From: Proteromonas lacertae
Taxonomy: Eukaryota > Sar > Bigyra > Opalinata > Proteromonadidae
NCBI GenBank assembly: GCA_002245135.1
Contig: NGBS01000584.1
Location: 1-64,000 of the forward strand
Length of the DNA: 64,000 bases
Direction: 5' to 3'
Below, piece after piece: positions 38,161 through 49,538 of this stretch (position 1 is its first letter; the number at the start of each line of letters is the position of its first letter). The notes beneath the pieces are model-generated. The model searched no databases. It was not told where the DNA came from and was given only the letters and a program-made list of their open reading frames with translations. A program made the translations under genes and the position numbers.

Positions 38161-39122
38161 TTAAGCAGTCAAATGCAATAATTGTTGTGTTTCTAATGAA
38201 CTTACTTCTATAAAAGAGAATATAGATAAAAATTTATACCTTTAAACCCATTTGCTTCTTTCTTCATAACTATTGAATTATAAATGAACATATGGATATG
38301 ATATATATATATAATACATATTGGAACAAGATTTAAGTTTTCTGTCTCAAATTGTGACATTTGTTTCAACAATGGTGTTTGTAATATCGAAACAACATCT
38401 GGACGTGATAAAGAATCAACTGTTAACATTTTGTCAATCAATTCTTGAATTCTTGCATCGTAGAAGGCAGGTATTCGAGGAGAAGAGAGTCTCATCAAAT
38501 CTAATATTTCAGGAATACTTTCAGCATAATAAGGAGGTCTTAAACTACACATTTCTTGTAAAACACATCCTAAAGCCCAAATGTCGACATTATGAGTATA
38601 AGTCATTCCTTGTAAAATTTCAGGAGCACAATAGATAGGACTTCCTACTTGAGTTGCAGTAGCTACTTCTACAACTTTTGATAAACCAAAATCAGTCAAA
38701 ATACACTCATTTCCAGCACTTATTAGAATATTAGCAGGTTTAATATCCCTATGAATGATATTTCTACTGTGTACATAATCCAAAGCGTATAATAAGTGTA
38801 ACAAATACCTAATAATTGTCGTTTGTGTCAAAAATAATCCATTATTCTTGGCTGTACGAAGTATATGACCTAAGTCACCATGTGGACAATACTCTGTAAC
38901 TATAATCAACTCACTTTTTGTTGACCAAGCTTCATAATAATGCACCACATAACGGTCTGATAAAGAACTTAATATCTTTGCTTCTTTATACACATTTTCA
39001 ATATCTCTTTCGTTAATTTGGACTATTTTAGCTGTATACAATCTTTCACGACGCTTTATCAAATATACCTTACCGAAATGCCCTTTACTTAATTCCTTGA
39101 TAATTTCATAATCATCTAACAT
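38161..39122 (-). CDS. NEK-like protein kinase, copy 2
   Basis: About 285 residues. The N-lobe is complete: MLDDYEIIKELSKGHFGKVY (glycine loop S-x-G-x-x-G), YTAKIVQI (catalytic Lys), EAKILSSL (Glu). Then [21 protein letters not shown] and YCAPEIL. After PICI the ORF runs into intron sequence. Splicing near 38274-38321 and 38212-38241 gives a short tail FMKKEANGFKEVSSLETQQL. It resembles NEK kinases. Copy 1 lies head-to-tail 220 bases downstream and shares the C-lobe tract. Seems fully active. Confidence 0.82.
38427..38801. repeat. Identical tract, copy B (kinase C-lobe)
   Basis: Partner of 37218-37592, offset 1,209 bases, no mismatch seen. Confidence 0.92.
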
Positions 39123-39870
39123 TTATCTGTAAAATAAAACAGAAAATGAAAGATAGATTCAAAAATAGATTCAGTAAAATACTTTATTTTTTTTGGAGGT
39201 AAGTAGTTTACTCTTTCTTTACAATGTTAACAACATAGAATCATATGCTTGGGTAAGAAAATTTGTATAATCCAAGGATTTAACAAAGCGCTCTAATTAG
39301 AAGATTAGAATCATTTTGTTAATTCAAAAACACTTTTAATTTTATGTCAACGTATCACTCAGACAAGCGTAAAAATTCAACCCTCATCATTGTCTATCCA
39401 CTACCTCATTTTATTGAAAAATAGAATAAACACATAATAATCAAAGAAAACAATATCTATAGTGATTAATCTCTCACCTCAGAATCTAAGATTGTATGAA
39501 AAGATTATTTATAGAAAAGATTCTGATGAGCAAGCTTGACAGGTTTGAACAAAATTTGAAAGATATGATTGAGAATTTTAAAAAATAACTTCATAACTAA
39601 GATTAACTAATAATGAAAAATTGAAATATGCAAAAGCAATAGTGATAAGTTAATTATAGAAGGATAGAAGAATGGAAGGTTTGATAAAAGTTTGACAACA
39701 TCACATCAGATCCAAAAATGATTCTTTTTCATATTAAATTTCTATTTAAAAAATCAACTGTAATTCTCAAGTGATTCAATCAAAAATGTATGACGATATT
39801 TTCAGCGTGTTTCTCTTATAATGCTTTATATTCCACTATATTATTCTAATATTTTTATAGAACCTATAAA
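39123..39870. other. Intergenic region upstream of methylmalonyl-CoA mutase
   Basis: The longest spacer in the window (748 bases) between divergent genes. I see no frame or RNA. It holds a CAAGCTTG motif at 39532-39539, of the kind found in other promoters here. Confidence 0.5.
39528..39540. promoter_or_regulatory. GAGCAAGCTTGAC motif
   Basis: Upstream of the methylmalonyl-CoA mutase gene. Same GCAAGCTTGACA core as at 44442-44454. Confidence 0.3.
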
Positions 39871-42125
39871 ATGCTTGGATTAAGATCTTCCTTGAAAAGT
39901 TCATTCAGATGTGCAACTTATGCACGTTGTATGTCAAATTGGGATCCAAAATGGGCTAAATTAGCCACAAAGGAACTTAAAGGTGCTGACATTGGTATAT
40001 TTTAAAAATTCTGATTTTTTTAGACAAAACATTATGTTTCTTAAACCCAGAAGGTATTGAAATTAAACCAGTATTTACCAAGGATGATTTACCAAATGAT
40101 TTAGCACAATACCCAGGTATTTTCCCAAATACTCGTGGACCATACGCTACTATGTATACAAAACGTCCATGGACTGTTAGACAATATGCTGGTTTCAGTA
40201 CTGCTGAAGCATCTAATGCATTTTATAAAAAGAACATTGCTGCTGGTCAACAAGGTTTATCAGTTGCTTTTGATTTAGCCACCCATAGAGGTTATGATAG
40301 TGATCATCCTCGTGTCGTAGGTGATGTAGGTATGGCTGGTGTTGCTATTGATTCAGTTGAAGATATGAAGATCTTATTCGGTGGTATTCCATTAGATAAG
40401 ATGTCTGTATCTATGACAATGAACGGTGCTGTATTACCAATCTTAGGTAGTTACGTCATTGCCGCTGAAGAAACTGGTGTAAAGCAAAATCAATTAGCTG
40501 GTACAATTCAAAATGATATTCTTAAAGAATTTATGGTTAGAAACACATTTATCTATCCACCACATGAATCACTTAGAATTATTCAAGATATTATGGGTTA
40601 CACATCAGTACATATGCCAAAATTCAACTCAATATCAATCTCTGGTTATCACATGCAAGAAGCTGGTGCAAATGCTGTATTAGAATTAGCTTTCACAATT
40701 GCTGATGGTATTGAATACATCAAAACCGCTGAAGCAGCTGGTGTTGATTGTGATGCCGTCTGTCCACGTTTATCATTCTTCTTTGGTATTGGTATGAATT
40801 TCTACACCGAAGTTGCTAAATTAAGAGCAGCTAGAAAATTATGGGCAACTAGAATCCAAAATACATTCCATCCAAAGAAACCAAAGAGTTTATTATTAAG
40901 AACTCACTGTCAAACATCTGGTTATTCATTAACAGAACAAGATCCTTATAATAACATTGTAAGAACAGCAATTGAAGCCTTAGCTGCTACAATGGGTGGA
41001 ACTCAATCATTACATACTAATGCCTTCGATGAAGCCTTAGGTTTACCAACTGAATTCTCTGCAAGAATTGCTAGAAATACTCAATTAGTTATTCAAGAAG
41101 AAACTGGTATGACCAAATCTGCTGATCCATTTGGAGGATCTTATTTAATTGAATATTTAACAGATCAATTATATAAGAAAGCTGATGAATTAATTGATGA
41201 AGTTGAGAAATTAGGAGGAATGACTAAAGCTATTGCCTCTGGTATGCCAAAATTACGTATTGAAGCATCTGCTGCTAAGAAACAAGCTAGAATTGATACA
41301 GGTAAAGATGTAATTGTTGGTGTAAATAAATATAAATTAGCTAAAGAAGCTCCAGTTGATGTATTAGAAGTAGATAACACAGCTGTGAGAGATGGACAAA
41401 TCAAGAGATTGAATCACATCAAGAAGACAAGAGATGCTGATAAAGCAAGATTAGCATTAGAAGCTTTAGTGAACAGTGCTAAATTAAAGGTACCAACTGG
41501 TAAAGGAACAGATCCAAATAACTTAATGAAATTATCAATTGATGCATCCAGAGCAAGATGTACATTAGGTGAAATATCCTATGCTTTAGAATCAGTATGG
41601 GGAAGACATAATCCATCTCAAGAATTAGTATCTGGTGCTTATCAATCAGAATTCGAAGCTGATGATAAAAAGAATGAATTCCAAACAGTAAAAGATAAAG
41701 TAGAAGCCTTTGCTAAGAGAACTGGCAGAAGACCAAGAGTTATGGTTGCTAAGATGGGTCAAGATGGACATGATAGAGGTGCTAAAGTAGTTGCCACTGG
41801 TTTAGCTGATTTAGGTTTTGATGTAGAAGTTGGTCCATTATTCCAAACACCAGAAGAAGCTGCTAGAATGGCTATTGATGGTGATGTTCATGCAGTTGGT
41901 GCTTCATCATTAGCTGCTGGTCATAAGACATTAGTACCACAATTAGTAAAAGAATTAAAGAAACAAGGAGGTGAAAATATTGTTGTATTTGCTGGAGGTG
42001 TTATTCCACCAAAGGATTATGATTTCTTAACAGAAAGAGGTTGTCAAGCTATTTTTGGACCAGGTACTCGTATCCCAACCTGTGCTTCAAAGATTATGGA
42101 TATTCTTAATGAAAAATTCAAGTAA
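39871..42125 (+). CDS. Methylmalonyl-CoA mutase, mitochondrial
   Basis: About 740 residues, two exons (29-nt intron near 39997-40025). The N-terminus [20 protein letters not shown] is Arg/Ser-rich without acids, a mitochondrial presequence. The substrate barrel follows: [56 protein letters not shown] and [20 protein letters not shown]. The C-terminal cobalamin domain shows [17 protein letters not shown] (DxHxxG), then GASSLAAGH and [14 protein letters not shown]. It converts methylmalonyl-CoA to succinyl-CoA using adenosyl-B12, in propionate use. Length is normal. Codons are richer in GGT, GCC and AAG than in its neighbours, pointing to high expression. Transfer from bacteria is not excluded. 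Confidence 0.97.
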
Positions 42126-42209
42126 ATAAAAAATTATTTTCTATGTTGATAGTTTCTGTTGTTTTTTGGAAGTAATTTTAAACATTATAATATTATTAAA
42201 AAAGAATAT

Positions 42210-44342
42210 TTAATTAAAATATCTCAACTTCAAAAACATTTCATCAAATAATTTCAACACTTTCCTTATTGAATCAAAATCTATTCCTTCATTTTTATAA
42301 TTTTCTGATTCTTCAAACAACATTTTCTTTAATTTTGAGCTAGAATCATCATCAATACTATTAAAACATCTAATCATATCATTTTCAATTAGAAAAACTT
42401 CCATCTTTAATAACAATAGTATAGAATTTGTTTCAACTGTAAGTATATTGGTTTTATCATTGATTTTTAATGTGAGTGTATTTCCATTTACATCTTCTAT
42501 GAATTTAAATAAACAATACCAATATACTCAGATATATATCATTATTCACTTTATTTTCATTCCATATACAATGAATCTTACTTTTTAATAGCAATTGAAG
42601 TTCATTTACATCTTTTATATTGTATCTTATTATCTCACTTACTTTTAATTCATTCTGAATTTTATCTAGTACAACTTTGCTATATTCACAATGAAGTGAT
42701 GATTGAGTTAAAGGTATATATGTGGGATATAATAAGTCAAAGAAACAAATCACATTTTCATATATTAAGCACTTCATAATATCTATAAAAAAATAGAACA
42801 TAGATAACTCATACTCATATTATTATTAACACTTAAAATCAAATATACAAAATAATTCATTTCATCTTTACCATCATAGTTATACAAATTAACACATAAA
42901 TACAATTTATTACTATTATTATTGTCTTCAGGTATTAAAACATTAATATTACTTTCATCTCCTTTATAATGGCTTTTTATCAATAACTTGAAGTTATGAT
43001 CGAATTTGAATGAACTTTTATTTTCTATTACTAATTTTAGTTTATAATAATTGGTAGGATAAGAACAAGCTTCAATAAAACTGTTACATACTATCAATTT
43101 CTTTATTACATCTTTATTCTTGATGATATTATAGTCATTTATTATCTCATTGTTATCCTTTGTAAAATCGTCCATTTTCATTTCACATTTTTCCAATTGC
43201 TTTAAATTGTTTAAAATTGTATTAATTATGTGATAAGTATTAATACAATTGCTATTTAAATAAATGAAATTGGGATTGTTTATAATAGATGAAATATCAA
43301 TGTCATATATCCTACCATCATTACAAATTGTATGAATTGTGTTGCTATTAATAACAAATGAATTTACTGGGTAAAATGAAGATTATAATTAAAGAAAATT
43401 TAAAATATTATAAAATAAAACGAAATGATATATTTGGTAGAAATATAGAAATCGGAATAAAATGTGAAGGAAAATCAGTTGATATATAAAAACTATAGAG
43501 AAATAGATATATTTATAAATATACATTGTATTATTTGAGATATAGAATATATATTTTCCATTATAACATTTAATATTATGAATATTACCTACTTCAAATT
43601 CTGTTTTTATTATATCTTTATTCACTATAAACATTTTACCATCCTCTAAGTGAATCATATAATCGCTTTCATTTATTATATTTATTGAAGTAATTAATGA
43701 ACTAAATGACATTATTTCATTTAAATAATTTTTAGATACATAATAGCTGAACATACAACCAAATTTATCAATTAATATGTATTCATTTTCATTTAATTTT
43801 ACTATATCAACAACATTATTTATTTCTATTAAATAATCATATTTTGTTGTTATATTACCATAAAACTCTATTTTATCATTATAAACTATTATTATAAAAG
43901 GATTTAGGTATTTTATGTGTATGCAGTTTTTAAATTGTATTATAGGCTTAAGTGGGATTGAAATTGGAGGATTAATATCTAAACAACTTAATGATGACTT
44001 TATTGTATCTATTAGAATTATATTTGCACTATTTGTCGTTTTCTGACGTTTAAATGCTTGTTTATTATCCTCTTTTGTTGAAATTAAGGAATCTATGCTT
44101 TGGATAATATATATTGATCCATCTCTTAATATAACATATATTATTGGTTTACTTATATAAACAGATTGTATAGGCGAAGGAAATAAGAAGGATTTCTATT
44201 CATAAATAGAAAAGAAGCATACAATTACATTATTATAATAAACGAAAATTAATGGTGATTTATAATAAAATAAATATATAGGATTCAATGCAGCATCACT
44301 CTCAAACTAAATACCTATAAACTATAATTATACTATCTCCAT
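42210..44342 (-). CDS. Unknown protein with beta-propeller-like N-terminal half
   Basis: About 640 residues, six or more exons. The ATG at 44342 gives MEI, then a 27-nt intron, then FESDAALNPIYLFYYKSPLI. Repeating strand blocks follow, such as SPIQSVYISKPIIYVILRDG, IEINNVVDIVKLNENEYILI and NIHNIKCYNGKYIFYIS, which look like propeller blades. The C-terminal half is mixed. Introns near 42454-42484 and 44231-44263 splice cleanly. Near 43380-43395 two TAA codons lie in frame between FYNILNF and SSFYPVNSFV, with no intron that removes both. FANCB/FAAP100-like propellers are one idea, not supported enough to name. Confidence 0.5.
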
Positions 44343-44436
44343 TTTGTATTTACAAATGATTTTCGGTAGCTTAATTGGATTTATGCTGTAATATTCCATC
44401 ATGCTCTGTATAATATGAAGTTAAATGAATTTCAAT

Positions 44437-44454
44437 TCTCAAGCAAGCTTGACA
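44437..44454. promoter_or_regulatory. TCTCAAGC-AAGCTTGA palindrome
   Basis: Sits 95 bases upstream of the ATG at 44342. Shares TTCTCAAGC...GCTTG with three other intergenic sites (49468, 51625, 55567). Regulatory role inferred from recurrence and position. Confidence 0.4.
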
Positions 44455-44579
44455 AATTAAAATGAAAACATTCAAATTACTCTGCGACTATACATGTTTA
44501 TATTATCTTCATTATAAATTTTGTTTTAAATACATTCATTATACAATACATAACAACAGAAAATGAAAAAAAATAACCA

Positions 44580-45730
44580 TTATCTACGTTTTTCTCTTCC
44601 ACGTGGAGGTGATCTACTTCTACTTCTACTGCGAGCAGTATATCTATCAAAAGGTAATATTAAATTCCTTTTAGTACTACCAACTTTATCAGCATAATTC
44701 TTACCTTCAGCTATAACTCCTTTTCTTTCTTCTTCTTTAATACGTTTCAATATATCCACATCTTCATCATATTCACTACTGTCACTATTATTATTCTCAC
44801 TGTCACTATATCTAATACGATCTCTCGATTTACCATCATAATCATTATCATCATCATGCTCATCATTATCATTTAATAGTTTAATCATATAAATAGATCT
44901 ATATTCCTCGTTATTATACTCATCATAACATATCTTATAAGTATTGGATATTTCTCTAACTCCAACTACAGTACCACTATACCATTCACAATCCATTGAA
45001 TAAAATGATTTTACTTTTGTTCCTATTTCTATTTTATCTTTCCATTTTTCATTATTTATATTTCTCTTTTTAATCATTTCATGTTTATAAATATTCGCTT
45101 TTATTTCTCTTTCGTATTTTATTGGGATTCGTGGAAGAATTGTATCAAAATATTTGGTATTACACATTACATCTTTTATATAATTACCAATGGTTGTTTT
45201 CTTATTTACATTCCAACTTACACTAATTACTTCTTCATCATCTATATAATGACCAATCCAACTCCATATTTCATCACTTTTACAGCCATATCTCAGATAT
45301 AATATCCCCATTCCTCGTATATATGCATTTCCTCTATATCCTATCATATTGTATATTTCTGTCTCTGTTAAACGGATTAAAAACAGCTTTAGTAAGATAC
45401 AATATGCACTAGATGGTAGACGAGCACATCCTTCTGCCCACGGTTCTAAATGGTGTACTTCTTTTATAATTTCTTTTATCATCTCATCAAAGCTCATTAT
45501 ATTTCTATTTATAATAATTTCATAATATATATATACAGTAGTTTTCTAAAATATTCAGCTCGGTATATAGTAGCAGTTAATAAAGAATTTATATTAAAAT
45601 CTTGCGTAGAGTCGACTTTTATTTCTAATTCGTTAGGTAAGTTACGCCTTTGATGAGATATTGCTATAGCATCGGCAGCTTGAGCTTCAGCATCTTCTTG
45701 CTGCCATTTAGCGATCATACCACGAGACAT
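44580..45730 (-). CDS. PRPF38B: PRP38-family splicing factor with Tudor insert
   Basis: About 370 residues, two exons (32-nt intron near 45505-45536). PRP38 core: LLTATIYRAEYFRK-LLNIM, IKEVHHLEPWAEG, SSAYCILLKLFLIRLTETEI, YIRGMGILYLRYG, DEIWSWIGHYIDDEE and FDTILPRIPIKYEREI, closest to PRPF38B. After the core comes a Tudor-like module, IGTKVKSFYSMDCEWYSGTV...YKICYDEYNNEEYRSI. A charged tail ends in RSRSRSRSPPRGREKRR, a typical RS splicing domain. PRP38 activates the spliceosome before catalysis. The Tudor part, which may bind methyl-arginine, is unusual in this family. The spliceosome here must handle very short introns. Confidence 0.88.
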
Positions 45731-45854
45731 TTTGATTTATATGAAATACAAGTATTTATGTGTATTATTATGTATTTATGTAAGTTTTACAAAATAACCA
45801 GAACATGTAAAAATATAATAATAAAATGTTCTATTTGAGTGAAATATATATTTT

Positions 45855-48800
45855 TTATTTTTTATTATCTATCTTACTCATCATTCTTTCTAATTCATTC
45901 TTCAAATCTTCATCTTCTACACTTACAACATATTTCTTAGCTTCATTCAAATATTTCTTAGCTTCTTCATATTCTTTCTATTTGTATATAAAAAATTACA
46001 TTTTATATTCAATACACAATCAAAATAACATTCACTTATCTTTTCATTACATAAAAACTTTTCATAATCACTTTCAGATAATTCTAATGCTTTATTATAT
46101 TCTAATAATGATTCTTTTCTTTTGTTAAGTCTAAATAAACATTCGCACATACAAATATAATTTCTGAATTTATCTTTATCTGATTCTACATAAGCAAGCG
46201 ATGATTGAATATATACTAATGCTTTTGTATATTCTTCCTAATGTTATAATATATTCATATATTTATACAAGATACAAATAGTATACACCTAAATTGAAAT
46301 AGCATTCACATTTATCTACATTTTTCTTACTACAATCACATGCACATTGTATGTACTTATCTGATTTAACATATTCCTTCTATTTTTATATAGCACTATA
46401 TTCATAGAATTATACAATATGAGCATAACAAATACTCAATTTTAAATTGCATTTCATTTTCTCTTCTGTTAATGTAGTACTTTCTAATGCATATTCATAA
46501 TACTCTATTGATCTCTTAAATTCATTCTATTATTTTAAATATCTTAATTTCTTATACTTTATGATAATAATTATCAGCAATATTTACATTGTGTTGATAT
46601 TTTTCTTCCTCTGTAACTGTATATTCCAAAGCTAAGCTAAAATATTCTTTTGCTCTTTTAAAATCATTCTATCATGATTATACATAACATTTTAATACAT
46701 TATTTGAATAGTTAATACCTATATCATAACACAATTCATATTTTACTAGAGTATTTACAGCATATTCTATTGTAGATCTGTAATATTCATCCGCTTTATC
46801 ATATTCTTTCTATTAAAACATGTTACAAATAATTATACTAGATTAAAGTAATTATCACCAATGTATCTATTGTACAAGTATTTACATTCATCCATGAAAG
46901 CATATTCTAATGCAGATTTATAAAACTCTGTTGATTCTTTCAATTTATTCTATCGATAATACAATAACAATTTATCATACTATTTTAGAATACATCATAG
47001 CAATAAAAAAATTGCATTTAAAGAATTCTTTATCATCAGAAGCATGCAATATTGCTAATTTATAGAATTTAATTGATTCTTCATATTCATCCTATGGTAA
47101 TTTTATAATCATACAATCATACATTCGACGCATAACACTCAGCAATTCTACATTCACAAGCAAATCTTTCATCATTTGTAGATGCATCTTCTAAAGCAGA
47201 TTTATATAATTCAAAAATTGTATTAAAATCACCCTATTATATAATTCAATGTTTAATATTATACAATTACAGATGAATTCTCACCAATACTACCTTTAAA
47301 TATAAATCTTCCTTCATTTGAATATTCATTCTCTATTGCTGATCGTAAAAATCCATCAGATTTCTCTAATTCATTCTATAATATTAATTAATCCGAAATA
47401 ATATACTGTTTTAAAAAGGATTTCTGCTATATTGAATTTGCATAAATATTTTTCTTTGTCTGAAGTAGCATTTTCCAATGCACTTTGAAAATAGTGTATT
47501 GATTCAGATAATTTTCCCTAGAATATCATATATTTACATAACAATACATTTTCGAAATTATATGAAGCTATGTTTTTATTCAAATTGTATTTTTCTTCAT
47601 ACGTAGAACAATACTTTATTGCAGATTTATAATACTCTATTCCCTTTTTAAAGTCATTCTATTGTATAAAATTTCTAACAATTATACAAGTTCAAAACTA
47701 TTATTTGCCATATTAACAAGACAATCATGTTTTTCTTGACTTGTAGAAGCATATTCAAGAGCAGATTTATAGCATTCAATTGATTCTGTCCAGTTCTCCT
47801 ATTATGCAAAGAATATAAACACATAGTTATACCATATTCTTAAAAGAATCTCCCATGTCATAATAGCAGTGATGCTTATCATTATTTGTAGATGCAAATT
47901 CTAATGCAGACTGAAGATATTCTACTGATTCTTCATATTCACCCTATTGTAATTACAACTTCAAAGAATATACCATATATGCATAACAATTATTAATCTC
48001 AAATCTACACATATATTTCTCTTCATTTGTAGAGGCTGATTCTAAAGCAATTTTATAATACTCTATTGCACTTTCATATCCTTCCTAAAATAAAATATAT
48101 GAAGCAGCACATACATGATTATAAAAATAACTTGCTACAGTCATGCTACAACTATTTTTATCTTCATTAGTTGAACAACTTTCTACAGCAGCATGAAAAT
48201 ATCCTTTAGCTTTTTCGATTTCATTCTAAAAAAAATAAATAAGCAGCACTAATACTATAGCTACATAACTAAAAGCTATATTTAAATTAGTTTCACTTTT
48301 CTCTGTGCTTGTAGTTGCACTTTGAATAGCAGAATGAAAATAGTCATTTGCTTTTTCATAGTCATCCTGTTCATTTGGAAATATAATTGATATACCATTT
48401 TTACATAACATTCACCTATATTTTCATAACATTTATATTTTTCCTCATTTGTTGATGAACATTATAATGCTAATAAGCTATATTCTATTGACTTTTCAAA
48501 ATCATCCTAAGAAGTTGATTATTAATTCAATTTATATACATTAATTTTAAAAAATTTTGCAATTGAGATAATTTTATCATATTTTTCTTCATCTGTAGAT
48601 GTATCGCTTAAAACAGAATTTAAAAATTCTTTACATTTATCAGATCCATACTATTATAATAATATTATTCATGATCTTTTACAACTATACCAAATGATAA
48701 TAACAGAAAGCTATAGTCATATTAATATCCAATCTTTCTTCCTTTGTAGAAGCATATTCTATCGCTGATTGAAAATATTCTATAGCTATATCAAATTCTT

Positions 48801-49414
48801 TCTATAATTTTAATAACACCATATATATATATAATATTATACCATATTGCCATAACAATTACCTATTTCTCTATTACTTTCATATTTTTCTTTATTAGAA
48901 GAGGATTTTTCTAATTCACTTTTCAATCTACTTATTTTTCTTTCACTTTTTTCTTTTGTCAGTTTTTCTATATAATTATCATCTTCTATTGATTCTAAAA
49001 AATGAATAATTGATTCAAACATTTTTTCTTCATCAATATTACATTTATCAATTATTTTGTGTAAATCATCAATATATTTTTCTGTACTAGCCTTTAGTTC
49101 TTCTAATTCTTCTTCATCATAGGAAGGAATCTCTTGCCCAATTGAAGGAAATAACATCTGTTGTTATATTTATTATAATTATTAATATATACTGGTATTA
49201 ATTCATCATTCCAATAGGCTTTAAAATCATTACTATTCAAACTACTGACTTCTTTTAATGTTTTACCATTTATTAATCCATTTCCTAAATAATACTCTAA
49301 AATCAAAGAATTGACTTGATATTCTTGATTACTGCTTTCATTTGCTGATACAAGAGTGGAGAGTAGAAGTGGTGTTGAACCATTCACAGTATGAGATGGT
49401 GGAGGATTTGACAT
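45855..49414 (-). CDS. Tandem TPR/SEL1-like repeat protein, one exon per repeat
   Basis: ATG at 49414 (MSNPPPSHTVNGS), TAA at 45855. After two N-terminal exons come about twenty exons of roughly 110 nt. Each encodes one 36-38-residue helical hairpin of consensus [ND]-[DE]-[FY]-E-x-[SA]-I-E-Y-Y-x-S-A-L-E-Y-A-S-T, then NEEKYxCxxNIAxCYxx. They are parted by introns of 22-45 nt. Examples: KEFDIAIEYFQSAIEYASTK, GKLSESIHYFQSALENATSD. Every intron I traced is phase 0. One repeat exon (about 48400-48510) carries TAA at 48462-48464 where its sisters have GAA. TPR/SEL1 solenoids bind protein partners; no partner can be inferred. About 900 residues if the TAA is passed. Confidence 0.75.
48462..48464 (-). 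other. In-frame TAA inside a repeat exon
   Basis: The exon reads SLLAL-TAA-CSSTNEEKY, while sister exons read SALEYASTNEEKY. The rest of this exon and all those after it stay open and conserved. Confidence 0.8.
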
Positions 49415-49467
49415 GCTATTTATATTTTTTTTGTCTATTTTAATGCTAAAAATGTAAAGATTGATAA

Positions 49468-49487
49468 TTCTCAAGCTTAAAGGCTTG
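49468..49487. promoter_or_regulatory. TTCTCAAGC-N6-GCTTG inverted repeat
   Basis: Lies in the 124-base divergent spacer between the TPR gene (start 49414) and the LRR pseudokinase (start 49539). Same core as at 51625. Confidence 0.45.
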
Positions 49488-49538
49488 TAGAAATAAAATT
49501 GAAACGGATGAAATATTGAAATAAAATTCGTTTTAAAA

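Noticed and set aside
45956-45977. A 22-nt intron before the last exon of the repeat gene
   Set aside because: It would put a TAA at the join. A 38-nt intron starting further upstream is phase 0 like all the others and leaves no stop.
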